Source: Candidatus Eiseniibacteriota bacterium | Lineage (GTDB): Bacteria; Eisenbacteria; RBG-16-71-46 | NCBI GenBank assembly: GCA_020849095.1 | Contig: JADLGX010000520.1 | Span: forward strand, 1-37,122 | Reading direction: 5' to 3' | Length of the DNA stretch: 37,122 nucleotides | Shown here: positions 1 to 8,171 of the stretch, in pieces | Numbering within the stretch: position 1 is the first letter of the stretch | Layout of the letters: each line of letters opens with the position of its first letter | Program-made: the position numbers and the translations under genes | Notes under the pieces: model-generated | The model's input: the letters and a program-made list of their open reading frames with translations, nothing else | What the model was told of the DNA's origin: nothing | Database searches by the model: none

Positions 1-349
1 TCAGCATGCCCGGGTGCTGGTGCTTCACGATCTCGTCGGTGGCCGCGACGATGAAGCGCATGTCCGGATCTTTGGTCTTGTTGAGCGGCGTGGGCACGCA
101 CACGATCACCGCGTCGGCCTCGGCCAAGACCGCCGGGTCCGCGGTGGCCGCGAGCCGCCGCGCCTTCACGTGGGGCGCCAGATCGGCGGTGGGGACGTCC
201 TGGATGTAGGACTCGCCGGCGTTGAGGAGGCGGACCTTCTCGCGGTTGCGCTCAAGGGCGGTGACCCTGAAGCCCGCGCGCAGCGACTCGGCGACCAGCG
301 GCAAGCCGACGTAGCCCGCGCCGATGACGACGACGTGCGCCGTCTTCAG
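1..349 (-). CDS. Nucleotide-sugar 6-dehydrogenase (WbpA/UDP-GlcNAc dehydrogenase-like), 3' part cut by window edge
   Basis: The first ~116 residues are visible; the rest lies left of position 1. The N-terminus has the dinucleotide fold of UDP-sugar 6-dehydrogenases, VVVIGAGYVGLPL (Gly-rich loop), then LLNAGESYIQDVP and VIVCVPTPLNKTKDPDM, typical of the WbpA/WbpO branch that oxidises UDP-HexNAc to the uronic acid using NAD+. No in-frame ATG exists near the fold. The best start is a CTG at 349 (LKTAHVVVIG) behind a purine-rich GAGAGA; a non-ATG start or a slightly longer N-terminus cannot be excluded. Its 6-oxidation would supply the uronic acid needed by the WlbA/B/C-like enzymes at 11230-14041. 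It lies downstream of the lasso precursor on the same strand, separated by a hairpin at 387-426. The family call is secure; substrate is inferred. Confidence 0.85.
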   Translation of the reverse strand, partial: MKTAHVVVIGAGYVGLPLVAESLRAGFRVTALERNREKVRLLNAGESYIQDVPTADLAPHVKARRLAATADPAVLAEADAVIVCVPTPLNKTKDPDMRFIVAATDEIVKHQHPGML

Positions 350-386
350 TGAGATTCTCTCGAAGAGGACCGCGATGGAGAAACCC

Positions 387-426
387 GGGCGCGCGCTACC
401 GAACACGCTCGGCCGCGCGCGGGCCC
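387..426 (-). terminator. Strong hairpin between lasso precursor and sugar dehydrogenase
   Basis: On the minus strand, GGGC-(cc)-GCGCGC-(gg)-CCGA, a six-base loop GCGTGT, then TCGG-(ta)-GCGCGC-GCCC, giving about 14 paired bases in three blocks. It is followed by GGGTTTCTCC, which is not a clean U-run. It may be a terminator or attenuator that ends the lasso transcript, or an mRNA-protecting stem that uncouples the precursor from the dehydrogenase gene. Function is inferred from position only. Confidence 0.4.
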
Positions 427-472
427 GACCGCCCCCCGCCTGGCCCACGGTCCGCCACGGCGACGGCGCTGC

Positions 473-622
473 CTAGCAAGACACAGCCCCGCCGAATCCG
501 CCGCCGTCGTCGCCGCAGTCGCCTCCGTTCGTAAGCTCGGACAATGTGCCGAGATCTCTGACCGCCGGAGGTTCATACACGGCCCGGGCGACCGGGTCGT
601 CGCTGCTCGATTCGTCCTGCAT
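473..622 (-). CDS. Lasso peptide precursor (leader plus Gly/Asp-rich core)
   Basis: A 49-residue ORF, ATG at 622 and TAG at 475-473, 26 nt after the cyclase stop. The leader contains YEPPAVRDLG (residues 16-25), which fits the lasso leader consensus Y-x2-P-x-L-x3-G with Val for Leu, followed by TLSELTNG. Thr31 is the conserved -2 Thr, so cleavage after Asn32 gives a 17-residue core GGDCGDDGGGFGGAVSC (33-49). Core position 7 is Asp, a suitable macrolactam acceptor for the Gly1 amine (7-residue ring). Cys4 and Cys17 could form a ring-tail disulfide. Ser16 is the only hydroxyl residue in the core. The adjacent RRE, peptidase, cyclase and kinase genes on the same strand support the call. The RBS is weak (AGCGGA about five bases upstream of ATG). 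Leader/core assignment is by family rules; ring size and disulfide are inference. Confidence 0.92.
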   Translation of the reverse strand: MQDESSSDDPVARAVYEPPAVRDLGTLSELTNGGDCGDDGGGFGGAVSC

Positions 623-648
623 TTTTGTCCGCTTCGTGATTTGCGCGC

Positions 649-2337
649 TCACACCGCACGTCGCTCGGCCCGTACGGTGCGCAGCGCTTGAGATATATTC
701 AAGAGCAGTGTGAGACGCAAGGCGTCACGGCTGTCGATTCGGTCCGGCGGCCGCGAACCCAGGGCCGGGGCCACGATTCTCGACAATTCCTGAGGAATCA
801 TCCGCCTCCAGCCGGTGGTGCTCGCCGGCTCCGTCCAGTTCTCCTTCGCCTCGCGAAGCAGGTGACTGTCCGGGACAAGCCCCCGGAGCGACTGACGGAG
901 TAGCTTCTTGGTTCCGGGTCCGATTCCCTCTGAGGGATGGCAATCGAAAGCCAGTTCCACGAGTTCGCGCGAAAGGAAGGGATAGACTCGGCGAACGCCC
1001 AGCGCGCTGGTGACCTCCCAGTTCTGTGCCACCGCCGTCTGAGCGGATTCGAGCCGTTTTGCAACGAACACCCGGGGGCGGGGGTCCAGTGCCAACGCGC
1101 GTCGCTGATCGCTCAGCAGGTCTCGGTACTCCGCTCGCAGCTCACTGCGAACGAACATCGGCAAGGACTCTGGCCGGTGCAGCGGAGCGCGTCCGATCCG
1201 AATGAGCGCTCGCCGGAACAGCCAGCCCAGGGCACTCCTTGGGCCGTTTGCGAGTTCTTCACGATGTCGCAGAAGGTCGGTGGGAGAAGTCGACAGGTCC
1301 CAATCTTCCTTCGTGAGTTCCGACCCAAGAAGATCGTCGCAGTACTCGCCTCCGCACAAGGCGCTGATCTCCCCAGCACGAACGACCTGTGGAAGCACAC
1401 ACAGCGCTGGGTTCGGCACCTGGAACACCTCCCGCGGCGCCCGTTCGACCTGCGCAAGGCGACCGCGAACTGAGTGCTCGAACTCCCAACTGTTTGCGAC
1501 GCTCGACTGGTAGCTCCCAACCAGCGAGCTGATTAGCCCCCGTGCGTTGGACTGAAAGGGCTCCATCGACGGAACAAACGACAAGGTCGAGAACCGTTTC
1601 CCAAGCGTTCCGGCGGCGAGTGCCAGCAGCGCAGACGAATCCACCCCCCCACTGAACGTGAGCAGTGTCCTTCCGCCGGGCTCGAACGCGGTCTCCAAGT
1701 TGCGGAGCAGGATGGTGCGGAGCTGTTTCTCGTGCGCTTCGGCCGCCTCGGCTGTGGGCCGCGAAGGCCGCGCCGTACTAGGGTCCCACCACCGCGAGCA
1801 TGACCAGCGGGCGCCGGCAGAGTGCGCGGCCTCTCCCATCGCGAGCATCTGCGTGTTTGTCAGAAACGTCCGGCGGTCCCCGAGCCAACCATGCATCGAG
1901 CAGCACGTCGCATTCACGAGTGGCTCGAGCTCGGGCTCGTCCGGCACGAAACGAGCGATCTCGCCAAGGCGCGAGGAGCAGGCTAGACGCCCCCTGGATT
2001 CCCACAAATAGATGGGGACGACCCCGGCGGCTGCACGCACCAGGTGCACCCCGCCGACGCTGTCGAAGTGGGCAAATCCGTAGTCGCCCTTCCCCGAACA
2101 CAGGAACGCTTGCCAGCCGGGTTCTCGAAGGCGTGCTTCCAGTTCCGCGTGTGCCACGTCGGGCTCGTTCTCCAGAAACACGAACTCGCCCAGTCGCGAG
2201 CGGGCCCTTCCCGAGCAGCCGACAAGCCAGGCCGAGGCTGAGCTCCCGACCCAATCGAACCGACGACTGCGCCGGAGATCTTCCTCCATGGCGCGCATTC
2301 CGCGCGGATCCGGATCGAAGTAGGCGAAGAACCTCAT
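649..2337 (-). CDS. Lasso peptide macrolactam cyclase (asparagine synthetase B-like, C protein)
   Basis: A 562-residue AsnB-family protein. The C-terminal synthetase half has the ATP-pyrophosphatase P-loop SGGVDSS (229-235) and the late motif YPFLSRELVELAF. In lasso systems this enzyme adenylates the side-chain carboxylate of core residue 7-9 and joins it to the N-terminal amine. The N-terminal glutaminase-like half begins MRFF and lacks the catalytic Cys2 of true glutamine-dependent asparagine synthetases, consistent with amide-ring formation rather than glutamine hydrolysis. The start ATG overlaps the kinase stop (ATGA), so the two are translationally coupled. The precursor gene follows 26 nt downstream. 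Given the neighbouring RRE, B2, kinase and precursor, a housekeeping asparagine synthetase or an exopolysaccharide-type AsnB is unlikely. Confidence 0.9.
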   Translation of the reverse strand: MRFFAYFDPDPRGMRAMEEDLRRSRRFDWVGSSASAWLVGCSGRARSRLGEFVFLENEPDVAHAELEARLREPGWQAFLCSGKGDYGFAHFDSVGGVHLVRAAAGVVPIYLWESRGRLACSSRLGEIARFVPDEPELEPLVNATCCSMHGWLGDRRTFLTNTQMLAMGEAAHSAGARWSCSRWWDPSTARPSRPTAEAAEAHEKQLRTILLRNLETAFEPGGRTLLTFSGGVDSSALLALAAGTLGKRFSTLSFVPSMEPFQSNARGLISSLVGSYQSSVANSWEFEHSVRGRLAQVERAPREVFQVPNPALCVLPQVVRAGEISALCGGEYCDDLLGSELTKEDWDLSTSPTDLLRHREELANGPRSALGWLFRRALIRIGRAPLHRPESLPMFVRSELRAEYRDLLSDQRRALALDPRPRVFVAKRLESAQTAVAQNWEVTSALGVRRVYPFLSRELVELAFDCHPSEGIGPGTKKLLRQSLRGLVPDSHLLREAKENWTEPASTTGWRRMIPQELSRIVAPALGSRPPDRIDSRDALRLTLLLNISQALRTVRAERRAV

Positions 2338-3236
2338 GCGTTTCGAACGGCGATGCCGACCTGTTCAGCAAGGGCAAAGTCGAAGGGCGGGGCGCGGCGG
2401 ACGTTCATCTTGTACACCGGAACGGTTCGCGCGAGTTCCGCGAGTCTTCGCGTCAGGAACTCCAAAACGCTCGGATCTCGCCAGCCCTGCACGCGGGGAT
2501 GCTTGAGCAGTTCCACAAGCGCCTCGGCACCGCGCAGGCGAACCGGGGCCGCATCCCTGTCCGAATAGCCCGGGACGATGACGGCGCGCAGCGGCAACGC
2601 TGCCAGCGTCGGAGGGGCAGGGGTCTCGAGGACGAGGCGCCCGTCGATCGACGAGCGACGCCTCCAGCTCGGCATCAGGTTCGCGACGCCGGCCGCTCCC
2701 TGCCTTATGCGAAGCCCGGTCGAACCCGGATGACAGATCGGTCCGCCTGGCGACTGCGACACACGAAGAACATCGTCGCCCACCAGCTGCAATCCAGTCG
2801 CACATGCGAGCGCAGCGAACGTCGACTTCCCCATCCCGCTCGACCCCGTGAATGCGACGACCCGACCCTGATGCTCAACGGCACTCGCGTGCAGGACCAG
2901 TTCCGCGCGCGCCAGGAGCGCGAGAGTCAACGCATTACCCGTGACGAGCAACGAGGTCAGCTCGAGGCTGGCGACCTGGGCGACCACCTCAATTCGAGTC
3001 GGGCTCACGCGGAAGTCAGCCAGCCCCGGGTAGTTCAGACGAAAGCCATCAGCAACGCGCCAGACCGAGTAGCCATCACCGTCGCCAAAACGAGCTGCGA
3101 CTTCGGTGGAGGGGAGGGCTGGCTGGTCGCTTCCCCCGAGTGTAACCGCGAGGTCCACGGTCGAGCCGACTCCCACGCCCGCGTCGAGCGGGATCTCGGA
3201 CTCGATTTCCAGACCGTGAATCCGGTAATTCCGCAT
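2334..3236 (-). CDS. HprK-like lasso peptide kinase
   Basis: A 300-residue protein related to the C-terminal kinase domain of HPr kinase. ELVLHASAV (about 112-120) precedes the Walker A loop GSSGMGKST (131-139), and an Asp-Asp pair (GDDVLRVS, about 153-160) follows. Homologues in kinase-type lasso clusters (paeninodin class) phosphorylate a Ser side chain near the precursor C-terminus; others belong to the HPr-rel-A system beside a PqqD protein and a nucleotidyltransferase. ATG 3236 was chosen because it lies 2 nt after the B2 stop and begins MRNYRIHGLEIES, whereas the longer open frame upstream is Arg/Pro-rich noise antisense to nothing useful. It overlaps the cyclase start by ATGA. The likely target is Ser48 of the precursor, the only hydroxyl residue in the core. 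Kinase fold is certain by motif; substrate is inferred. Confidence 0.88.
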   Translation of the reverse strand: MRNYRIHGLEIESEIPLDAGVGVGSTVDLAVTLGGSDQPALPSTEVAARFGDGDGYSVWRVADGFRLNYPGLADFRVSPTRIEVVAQVASLELTSLLVTGNALTLALLARAELVLHASAVEHQGRVVAFTGSSGMGKSTFAALACATGLQLVGDDVLRVSQSPGGPICHPGSTGLRIRQGAAGVANLMPSWRRRSSIDGRLVLETPAPPTLAALPLRAVIVPGYSDRDAAPVRLRGAEALVELLKHPRVQGWRDPSVLEFLTRRLAELARTVPVYKMNVRRAPPFDFALAEQVGIAVRNA

Positions 3237-3238
3237 GG

Positions 3239-3706
3239 CTACCGCAGCGCCGTGTATCCTGCGATGGTCGAGCCGCGCATTTCTGGGAGCGGCACCCCGT
3301 TGATTTCCACCCAGGCGTGGGCGGCGATTCCGCCGGGGCGCCGCGCGACGCCGATCTTGAGTCTTGGGCCGAACGCGCGGAGCAGCCCAGCAAGGACGAG
3401 TGAGCGTCGCAGGCATCGGCCACTCGGCGGCATGCGGCTGAAAATCGAGTCAACAACACGGACCACTGAATCGTGATTGGTCGCCAGGGCAGCCGCTCGC
3501 GTCTCTTGCTCCTGCCGGTCCTGCATCAGTCCAACTCCGAGGGCCCGTGCAAGGGTCGGAAGTCTCATCGTCCGCAGCCCAAGTTCTACAGCGGCGGTCA
3601 TGGCTACCGCGTGGAGTAGCGTGGACCGGTCATCGGGGCTCATTCGAGCGAATCTGCGTGCCGCGTGCGCCGCCCGGTGTGCGAAGTCACGCGCAGTCAC
3701 TCGCAT
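3239..3706 (-). CDS. Lasso peptide leader peptidase B2 (transglutaminase-like)
   Basis: A 155-residue protein with the B2 signature: Cys98 in GRCLRRSLVLAGLLR, then KIGVARR and His130 in AAHAWVEINGVPL, the Cys-His pair of transglutaminase-like cysteine proteases that cut the lasso leader after the -2 Thr residue pair. The usual third acidic residue is not obvious; Glu134 or Glu142 lie in the right area. The N-terminal half (LHAVAMTAAVELGLRTM) is the helical region normal for stand-alone B2 proteins. ATG 3706 lies inside the 3' end of the RRE gene (20-nt overlap) and the stop is 2 nt before the kinase ATG, so the four genes form one tightly coupled operon. Length matches the family. Confidence 0.92.
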   Translation of the reverse strand: MRVTARDFAHRAAHAARRFARMSPDDRSTLLHAVAMTAAVELGLRTMRLPTLARALGVGLMQDRQEQETRAAALATNHDSVVRVVDSIFSRMPPSGRCLRRSLVLAGLLRAFGPRLKIGVARRPGGIAAHAWVEINGVPLPEMRGSTIAGYTALR

Positions 3707-3977
3707 CCTCGAGCAGCCCGCGACCGGTCAGGTCCCCCAGGAGCCTCGCGTAGTCTCCTTCCACACGGTCTTGCTCGACCCCGAACTCCGTCGACACGCT
3801 CGCGCACACCTCGTCCGCGCCGAGGCCACTTCGAATCAGTTGCCACATCCTGGTCGCGGTTCGATTCAGCGCGAAGTAGTTGCCGGTTTGGAGATTCAGC
3901 AACACGGCCTCGCCGCCGACTTCCTCACTCACGACGTGAGACGGGACCTTCATGCAGGCGCGAGTTGGACGTGTCAC
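3687..3977 (-). CDS. PqqD-like RiPP recognition element (lasso B1)
   Basis: The PqqD/RRE winged-helix core is clear: GEAVLLNLQTGNYFALNRTA followed by TRMWQLI and a C-terminal helix ending GDLTGRGLLED. RREs bind the leader of the precursor (the Y-x2-P motif) and deliver it to B2. Two starts are possible. GTG 3977 has a GGAG seven bases upstream and its GTGA overlaps the stop of a 21-codon ORF, giving 96 residues. ATG 3953 gives 88 residues but has no recognisable RBS. I use 3977. It is the first gene of the lasso operon. No convincing promoter was found in 3978-4202 on this strand. Confidence 0.9.
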   Translation of the reverse strand: MTRPTRACMKVPSHVVSEEVGGEAVLLNLQTGNYFALNRTATRMWQLIRSGLGADEVCASVSTEFGVEQDRVEGDYARLLGDLTGRGLLEDASDCA

Positions 3978-4039
3978 GACACGACTCCGGCGGGAAGTTC
4001 CGATGGTCGGGCAGGGTGCACTACTTTCGGCCGCACCAT
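3974..4039 (-). CDS. Possible 21-codon leader ORF coupled to the RRE gene
   Basis: ATG 4039 with a close-set GGAAAG upstream encodes a 21-residue Val/Pro-rich peptide (MVRPKVVHPARPSELPAGVV...) whose TGA overlaps the GTG start of the RRE gene. The open frame continues upstream without an ATG to about position 4120. It lacks lasso leader or core features, so it is not a second precursor by the usual rules. It may be a translational-coupling ORF or chance in high-GC DNA. The rest of the 3978-4202 stretch holds nothing else convincing. Confidence 0.25.
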   Translation of the reverse strand: MVRPKVVHPARPSELPAGVVS

Positions 4040-4202
4040 TCTTTCCGATTGTGACAGCAGGCGTCGGAGGCTGGCAATCAGCCCGTGGGTGTTCGTTGCA
4101 TGGGATGCGACCGCGGTTCAGCCCGCGCGCCGAGCAAGGCTGAGAAATCGACGGCCCTGTGCCCGGCCGGGCCAACCGACTCGGCGGTCTACGGCATTCC
4201 CG

Positions 4203-4230
4203 TAGACACGCAACCCGTGCCTCGTATACT
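4203..4230 (+). promoter_or_regulatory. Sigma70-like promoter of the FG-GAP lipoprotein gene
   Basis: TAGACA at 4203-4208 (5 of 6 to TTGACA) and TATACT at 4225-4230 (5 of 6 to TATAAT), with a 16-bp spacer. Transcription would begin near 4237. A GGGAGG ribosome binding site (about 4249-4254) lies seven bases before ATG 4261. Start site is inferred. Confidence 0.6.
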
Positions 4231-4260
4231 ACCGCATCAGGGATTTTCCGGGAGGCCCGA

Positions 4261-7200
4261 ATGCGTCAACGTCTCTTCCTCTTGCTTGCGGCAGGCACTG
4301 TCGCGCTGGCTGGTTTTGCTGGTTGTGGGGACGGTGAGGAGGGTGGCAGCAGCGGCGGCGGAGGCGGCACTGGAGGCGACGGAGGCGGGCTGTGCCCGAC
4401 CGCATCGTTCACCGCACCAGCCGAGGGAGCCAAACTGGGCGCTCAGGACGACGCCGACGGCGATTGCTCCAACGGTCTCCAACTCGACGTGACGGTCGCG
4501 ACCAGCGCCGCGAGCGGGACGACTGCGGCCTTGCTCGCCGACGGACAGGAGGTCGGAACAGCGACCGCCGCAGGCGCGGTGCTCAAGTTCTCCAAGGTCA
4601 CCCTGCCGTCCAAAGCGTCAGTCGAGCTCACCGTTCGGTTCGGCGGAGCCGCTGCCTGCGACGAGGTAATTTCGGTCACGACCGACTGCGGCGCGCCGGG
4701 CTGCGAGATCGGCAAGCCAGTCCTTTCACCGACGCACCCCAAACTCAACGGAGTCCCGGTTCCCGAGGGCGGCGATCGGGCGAGCGCACCAGGCCAACAG
4801 TACCAGGTCGCTTTCGAGGTAACGACCGACGTTGATGACGGGCAGCCCGTCACACTGACGGTAGACGGAAAGGCATCGACCGCGGTCGCGCTCGCGGCGG
4901 CCGGCATTGCTTCATTTCCGGGCGTGACCTTGACTCCAGACGGAGATCACAAGGTTCAGGCGGTGTGCAAAGCCACGGGGGGCGAATCCGGGGCGAGCGC
5001 CGAAGTCACGTATCCGGTTGATACCATGGCCCCAGACCTCACCAACACCACGCCGGATGACGGCAAGTTCTTTGGCCCCACCGATGACTCAGATCCGGTG
5101 AAGAGTGGCTTGCAGTTCGAAGTCTGCGGGCAAACCACCGCCGCGGACGCGCTGGACCTCCCCGCGTCACTCGGCAGTGGTCAGAACAACTTCTGCGTCG
5201 GAATCGGAACGTCTACCCCGGTTTGCGCGCCTGCAAAGACAGCTGGCGTTGGCAGCGCAAACGGCGGCTGCGTCGACCTCGATTGTCCGGGCGGCGCGCC
5301 GTTCGACCTCACGGTCACGCTTCGCGACGACGCCGGAAACCCCACCGCCAAGACCATCAAGGGCGTTCGCTGCGCCTCGACGTTGCCGAGCGTGCAGGTG
5401 ATCGATCCGGTTGACGGAACCGGAGCCGACGTCACCAAGCACATCCTCGCAGCGTCGATGGTGCAGCCCAGAAAGGATCAGGACGCGACCAAGACGGGTT
5501 GCCAGTTCACTGTTTCGGCCTGCACTGACGTTAACGGCAAGGGCACGCTCTACGCCGGGGTTGGCACGCCGGTCGAGGTCGCGGGTCAGAAAGACATCCA
5601 GGCACAGGCCGCTTCGGCCGGCGACAACTGCCCAGCCAGCTACCCGTTCGTCATCAAGTTCGTGAATGCGGATCTCCCGGAGAGCGCCGAGACCGCGGCG
5701 AACGCCCTGCAAACGCCAACCTCCCTCTACGTCAAGGTGACGGACACCAGCACGGCGGTCGGCACGAGCCCGACGGTACAGGTTTGGGCCGACTGCACGG
5801 CGCCGACGATCACCGAGTGGACCCCCAATCCGCTGTGCGGAAAGCTGTACCAGAGCGCCAGCGACGTGACGCAGAACCTGATCCTGGGGTCCACGAACTC
5901 GCCGGTGGCGGTCACCATCACGAGCAGCGGCACACCTCAGAGTTACACCGAGCAGAGTTGGGCTCTGGGCTTCAGCAGTTTTGGCAACGTCACGTTCAAG
6001 CAGGGCACGAACGACGTCGTCGCCACTACGACGGAGCCGGTGGGCAACACCGGGGCACTCAAGTCCCCGTGCTCGGTGACGGTCGGGAACCCACCGATCG
6101 TGACGTGGACGAGCCCGACGCTGGCCACGGCGCTCAACGCAGCGACAGACGGGAACAGCGGGACCGCGGGCTGGCAAGGTACGCTCAGCGTTCAGACGAA
6201 CGTCGGCGGTTCTGGCGGCACTGTGACGTTCAAGGTGAACTGTGGCGGCACGGTAACCACGCTTGGAACGTCAAACATCGACGGCGCGGGCGTCGCCACG
6301 CTCGCCAATGCGACACTTCCGGAGTGCGCCTCCGCGACCATCACGGCAGAGACCAGCAACATCGCCGGAAAGGGCGTTGGGACCGCTTCGCTCGCGAACA
6401 AGCCGGTCGACACCGTCGTCCCGGGCGCCCCAACAGGCCTGGCCGTCGCGGTAAAGGATCGGAGGGCCACGAGCTTCACGCTCAGTTGGACCGCTCCGGC
6501 CGACAACGGGACGTCTGCAGTGGGTGGGTACCAGGTTCGCGTCTCGAAGGTCGCGATAACCGCGGGAAATTTTGATGCTGCCGAAGTTGTGGCTTTCCTG
6601 GGTGCTCCGAAGGCCCCGGGTCAGGCGGAGTCCCTCGAGGCAAACAGTCGCGTCATCGAGACCAACTACTACTTCGCCGTTGCGGCGACCGATGCGGCGG
6701 GAAACCGTGGCACCGTCGTCGCGACTGGCCCGTCGAAAGCGACTTTCAACCAGATTGTGCTGAAGTCGGGGACCACCAACGAGCAAATCGGCATCGCCAT
6801 CGACGCGTCTAGCAGCATCAACGGCGACGCGTTCACCGACCTGCTGGTGGGTGGGCGCAACGGCTACCACCTTTACATCTGGCTTGGGTCTGCGTCAGGC
6901 TACGGCGCGAACCCGGACGTCACCATAACGGGTGTCTCGGGCACTCGCTTCGGTCAGGGTGCTGCTGTCGTTGGCGACATCGATGGCGACTCGCTGCCAG
7001 ACATCGCCGTCGGGGCGCCGCTCGAAGCCGGCAAGGGAAGGGTATACATCTTCAAGGGACGTGCCACTTGGCCCGCCGCTCTGGCTCACACCCAGGCTGA
7101 CTACGTGGTCGACGTGGACGCGGCTGCTGACAGCAAGTTCACTGGGTCAGTGTTCGGGGCGATCATCACCCCGCTCGGCGACATCGATCAGGACGGCGCC

Positions 7201-8061
7201 GCTGACTTCGCTGCGAGTGCGTTCATCTATGGGGCCGGCCAAGGCTACGTCGCGATCGTGCGCGGAGTAACCTCCGGGAACGCCTTCCCGGCAACGACGA
7301 CCATCCCCGCCGCTGTGGGGACACGAGTGATCGCCGTCGTGGGCGACCCGGCCGTGCCCAAGGGCTGGTTCGGATCGCGCGTGGTTGGCCTCGGCCCCTA
7401 CTACTCTGGGAACCACCCCGCCATGGTCGTGTCCGCGCCGCCCGCGGGATTGGTCTACTCGTTCCAGGGCGACACCGGGCTGTCGGGAACGATTCTGGCG
7501 GCGAATGCCAAAGAGAAGTACACCGGCGTGGCGTCGTATCGGACCGGCCAGACTCTGTCGAATCTTGGCCCTGTCACGGCGGTCACCAGTCTCGGAGTGG
7601 GAGCGCCGGCGTCGCAGAGTTCGGCAGGCGGCGAAGCGCGGCTGTTCTACGGCAGCGCAGCGTCGCTATTTACGAATTCACCAGTTGTCATCACCAACTC
7701 CGTGGCCCAGAGCGTGGGCGACAATTTCTCCTATGCGCTGTTCGGAGGCGGCTTCTCGGGCTCGACCGTCAACGTGAGCCTCATTGGAGCCTCCGGGGTC
7801 GACGTGGGGTTCTCGTCGATCAAGCTTGCCGGGAACCCCGCCAAGCTGTACCTGGCGGAGGGCTCGAAACTCGGTGCTTCGGGGGACATTGTCAGTCTCG
7901 CTGACGTCGTCGTGGATCTTCCTGCCGACTGGGTTGGCTCGTCAGGCCAGAGCGGGCCGATCAAGGACATGAACAATGATGGCTACGCAGACATCGCACT
8001 GGGCGAACAGACCAACGGTGCGGTGAGCTCGTACGACGGCCGCGTCATCGTCCTCTGGTGA
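4261..8061 (+). CDS. Large FG-GAP / fibronectin III-type surface lipoprotein
   Basis: A 1266-residue secreted protein. Residues 1-22 are a lipoprotein signal peptide ([10 protein letters not shown]..., lipobox FAGC with Cys22) followed by a Ser/Gly-rich linker. The middle (about 40-710) is a string of Ig-like beta domains with paired Cys. A fibronectin III module starts near 715 ([11 protein letters not shown]...FTLSW). The C-terminal third (about 850-1266) is an FG-GAP/integrin-alpha-like propeller with calcium-type loops such as [32 protein letters not shown] and [17 protein letters not shown] 4261 is fixed by the GGGAGG site and the signal peptide. It is transcribed divergently from the lasso operon and stands alone between it and the polysaccharide operon. 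Likely an outer-membrane or surface adhesin/binding protein; the ligand is unknown. Confidence 0.85.
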   Translation: MRQRLFLLLAAGTVALAGFAGCGDGEEGGSSGGGGGTGGDGGGLCPTASFTAPAEGAKLGAQDDADGDCSNGLQLDVTVATSAASGTTAALLADGQEVGTATAAGAVLKFSKVTLPSKASVELTVRFGGAAACDEVISVTTDCGAPGCEIGKPVLSPTHPKLNGVPVPEGGDRASAPGQQYQVAFEVTTDVDDGQPVTLTVDGKASTAVALAAAGIASFPGVTLTPDGDHKVQAVCKATGGESGASAEVTYPVDTMAPDLTNTTPDDGKFFGPTDDSDPVKSGLQFEVCGQTTAADALDLPASLGSGQNNFCVGIGTSTPVCAPAKTAGVGSANGGCVDLDCPGGAPFDLTVTLRDDAGNPTAKTIKGVRCASTLPSVQVIDPVDGTGADVTKHILAASMVQPRKDQDATKTGCQFTVSACTDVNGKGTLYAGVGTPVEVAGQKDIQAQAASAGDNCPASYPFVIKFVNADLPESAETAANALQTPTSLYVKVTDTSTAVGTSPTVQVWADCTAPTITEWTPNPLCGKLYQSASDVTQNLILGSTNSPVAVTITSSGTPQSYTEQSWALGFSSFGNVTFKQGTNDVVATTTEPVGNTGALKSPCSVTVGNPPIVTWTSPTLATALNAATDGNSGTAGWQGTLSVQTNVGGSGGTVTFKVNCGGTVTTLGTSNIDGAGVATLANATLPECASATITAETSNIAGKGVGTASLANKPVDTVVPGAPTGLAVAVKDRRATSFTLSWTAPADNGTSAVGGYQVRVSKVAITAGNFDAAEVVAFLGAPKAPGQAESLEANSRVIETNYYFAVAATDAAGNRGTVVATGPSKATFNQIVLKSGTTNEQIGIAIDASSSINGDAFTDLLVGGRNGYHLYIWLGSASGYGANPDVTITGVSGTRFGQGAAVVGDIDGDSLPDIAVGAPLEAGKGRVYIFKGRATWPAALAHTQADYVVDVDAAADSKFTGSVFGAIITPLGDIDQDGAADFAASAFIYGAGQGYVAIVRGVTSGNAFPATTTIPAAVGTRVIAVVGDPAVPKGWFGSRVVGLGPYYSGNHPAMVVSAPPAGLVYSFQGDTGLSGTILAANAKEKYTGVASYRTGQTLSNLGPVTAVTSLGVGAPASQSSAGGEARLFYGSAASLFTNSPVVITNSVAQSVGDNFSYALFGGGFSGSTVNVSLIGASGVDVGFSSIKLAGNPAKLYLAEGSKLGASGDIVSLADVVVDLPADWVGSSGQSGPIKDMNNDGYADIALGEQTNGAVSSYDGRVIVLW

Positions 8062-8071
8062 GTGCCGTTCG

Positions 8072-8097
8072 AGGCCCCGGAGCCGACCCCGGGGCCT
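8072..8097 (+). terminator. Hairpin after the lipoprotein gene
   Basis: A perfect 9-bp inverted repeat, AGGCCCCGG / CCGGGGCCT with an 8-nt loop, starts 10 nt after the TGA of the lipoprotein gene. There is no downstream T-run, so it is either a weak intrinsic or a Rho-assisted terminator separating this gene from gmd. Confidence 0.5.
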
Positions 8098-8171
8098 GCC
8101 CGTTCGGCCTGCGACATCGAAGAACGCTCTCGCACATTAGGGCCTATATCGGCGTAGGCTACGACCCTGCC

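Noticed and set aside
649-2337. Housekeeping asparagine synthetase
   Set aside because: No Cys2, and the neighbours are RRE, leader peptidase, kinase and a lasso precursor.
1800-3476. 558-codon plus-strand frame opposite the cyclase and kinase genes
   Set aside because: Arg/Pro/Ser-rich shadow of the minus-strand lasso genes; no domain, and the opposite strand has clear motifs and tight gene coupling.
4118-4213. 31-codon TTG ORF on the minus strand upstream of the RRE gene
   Set aside because: Considered as a second precursor; it lacks the Y-x2-P leader motif and -2 Thr, and overlaps the lipoprotein promoter region.
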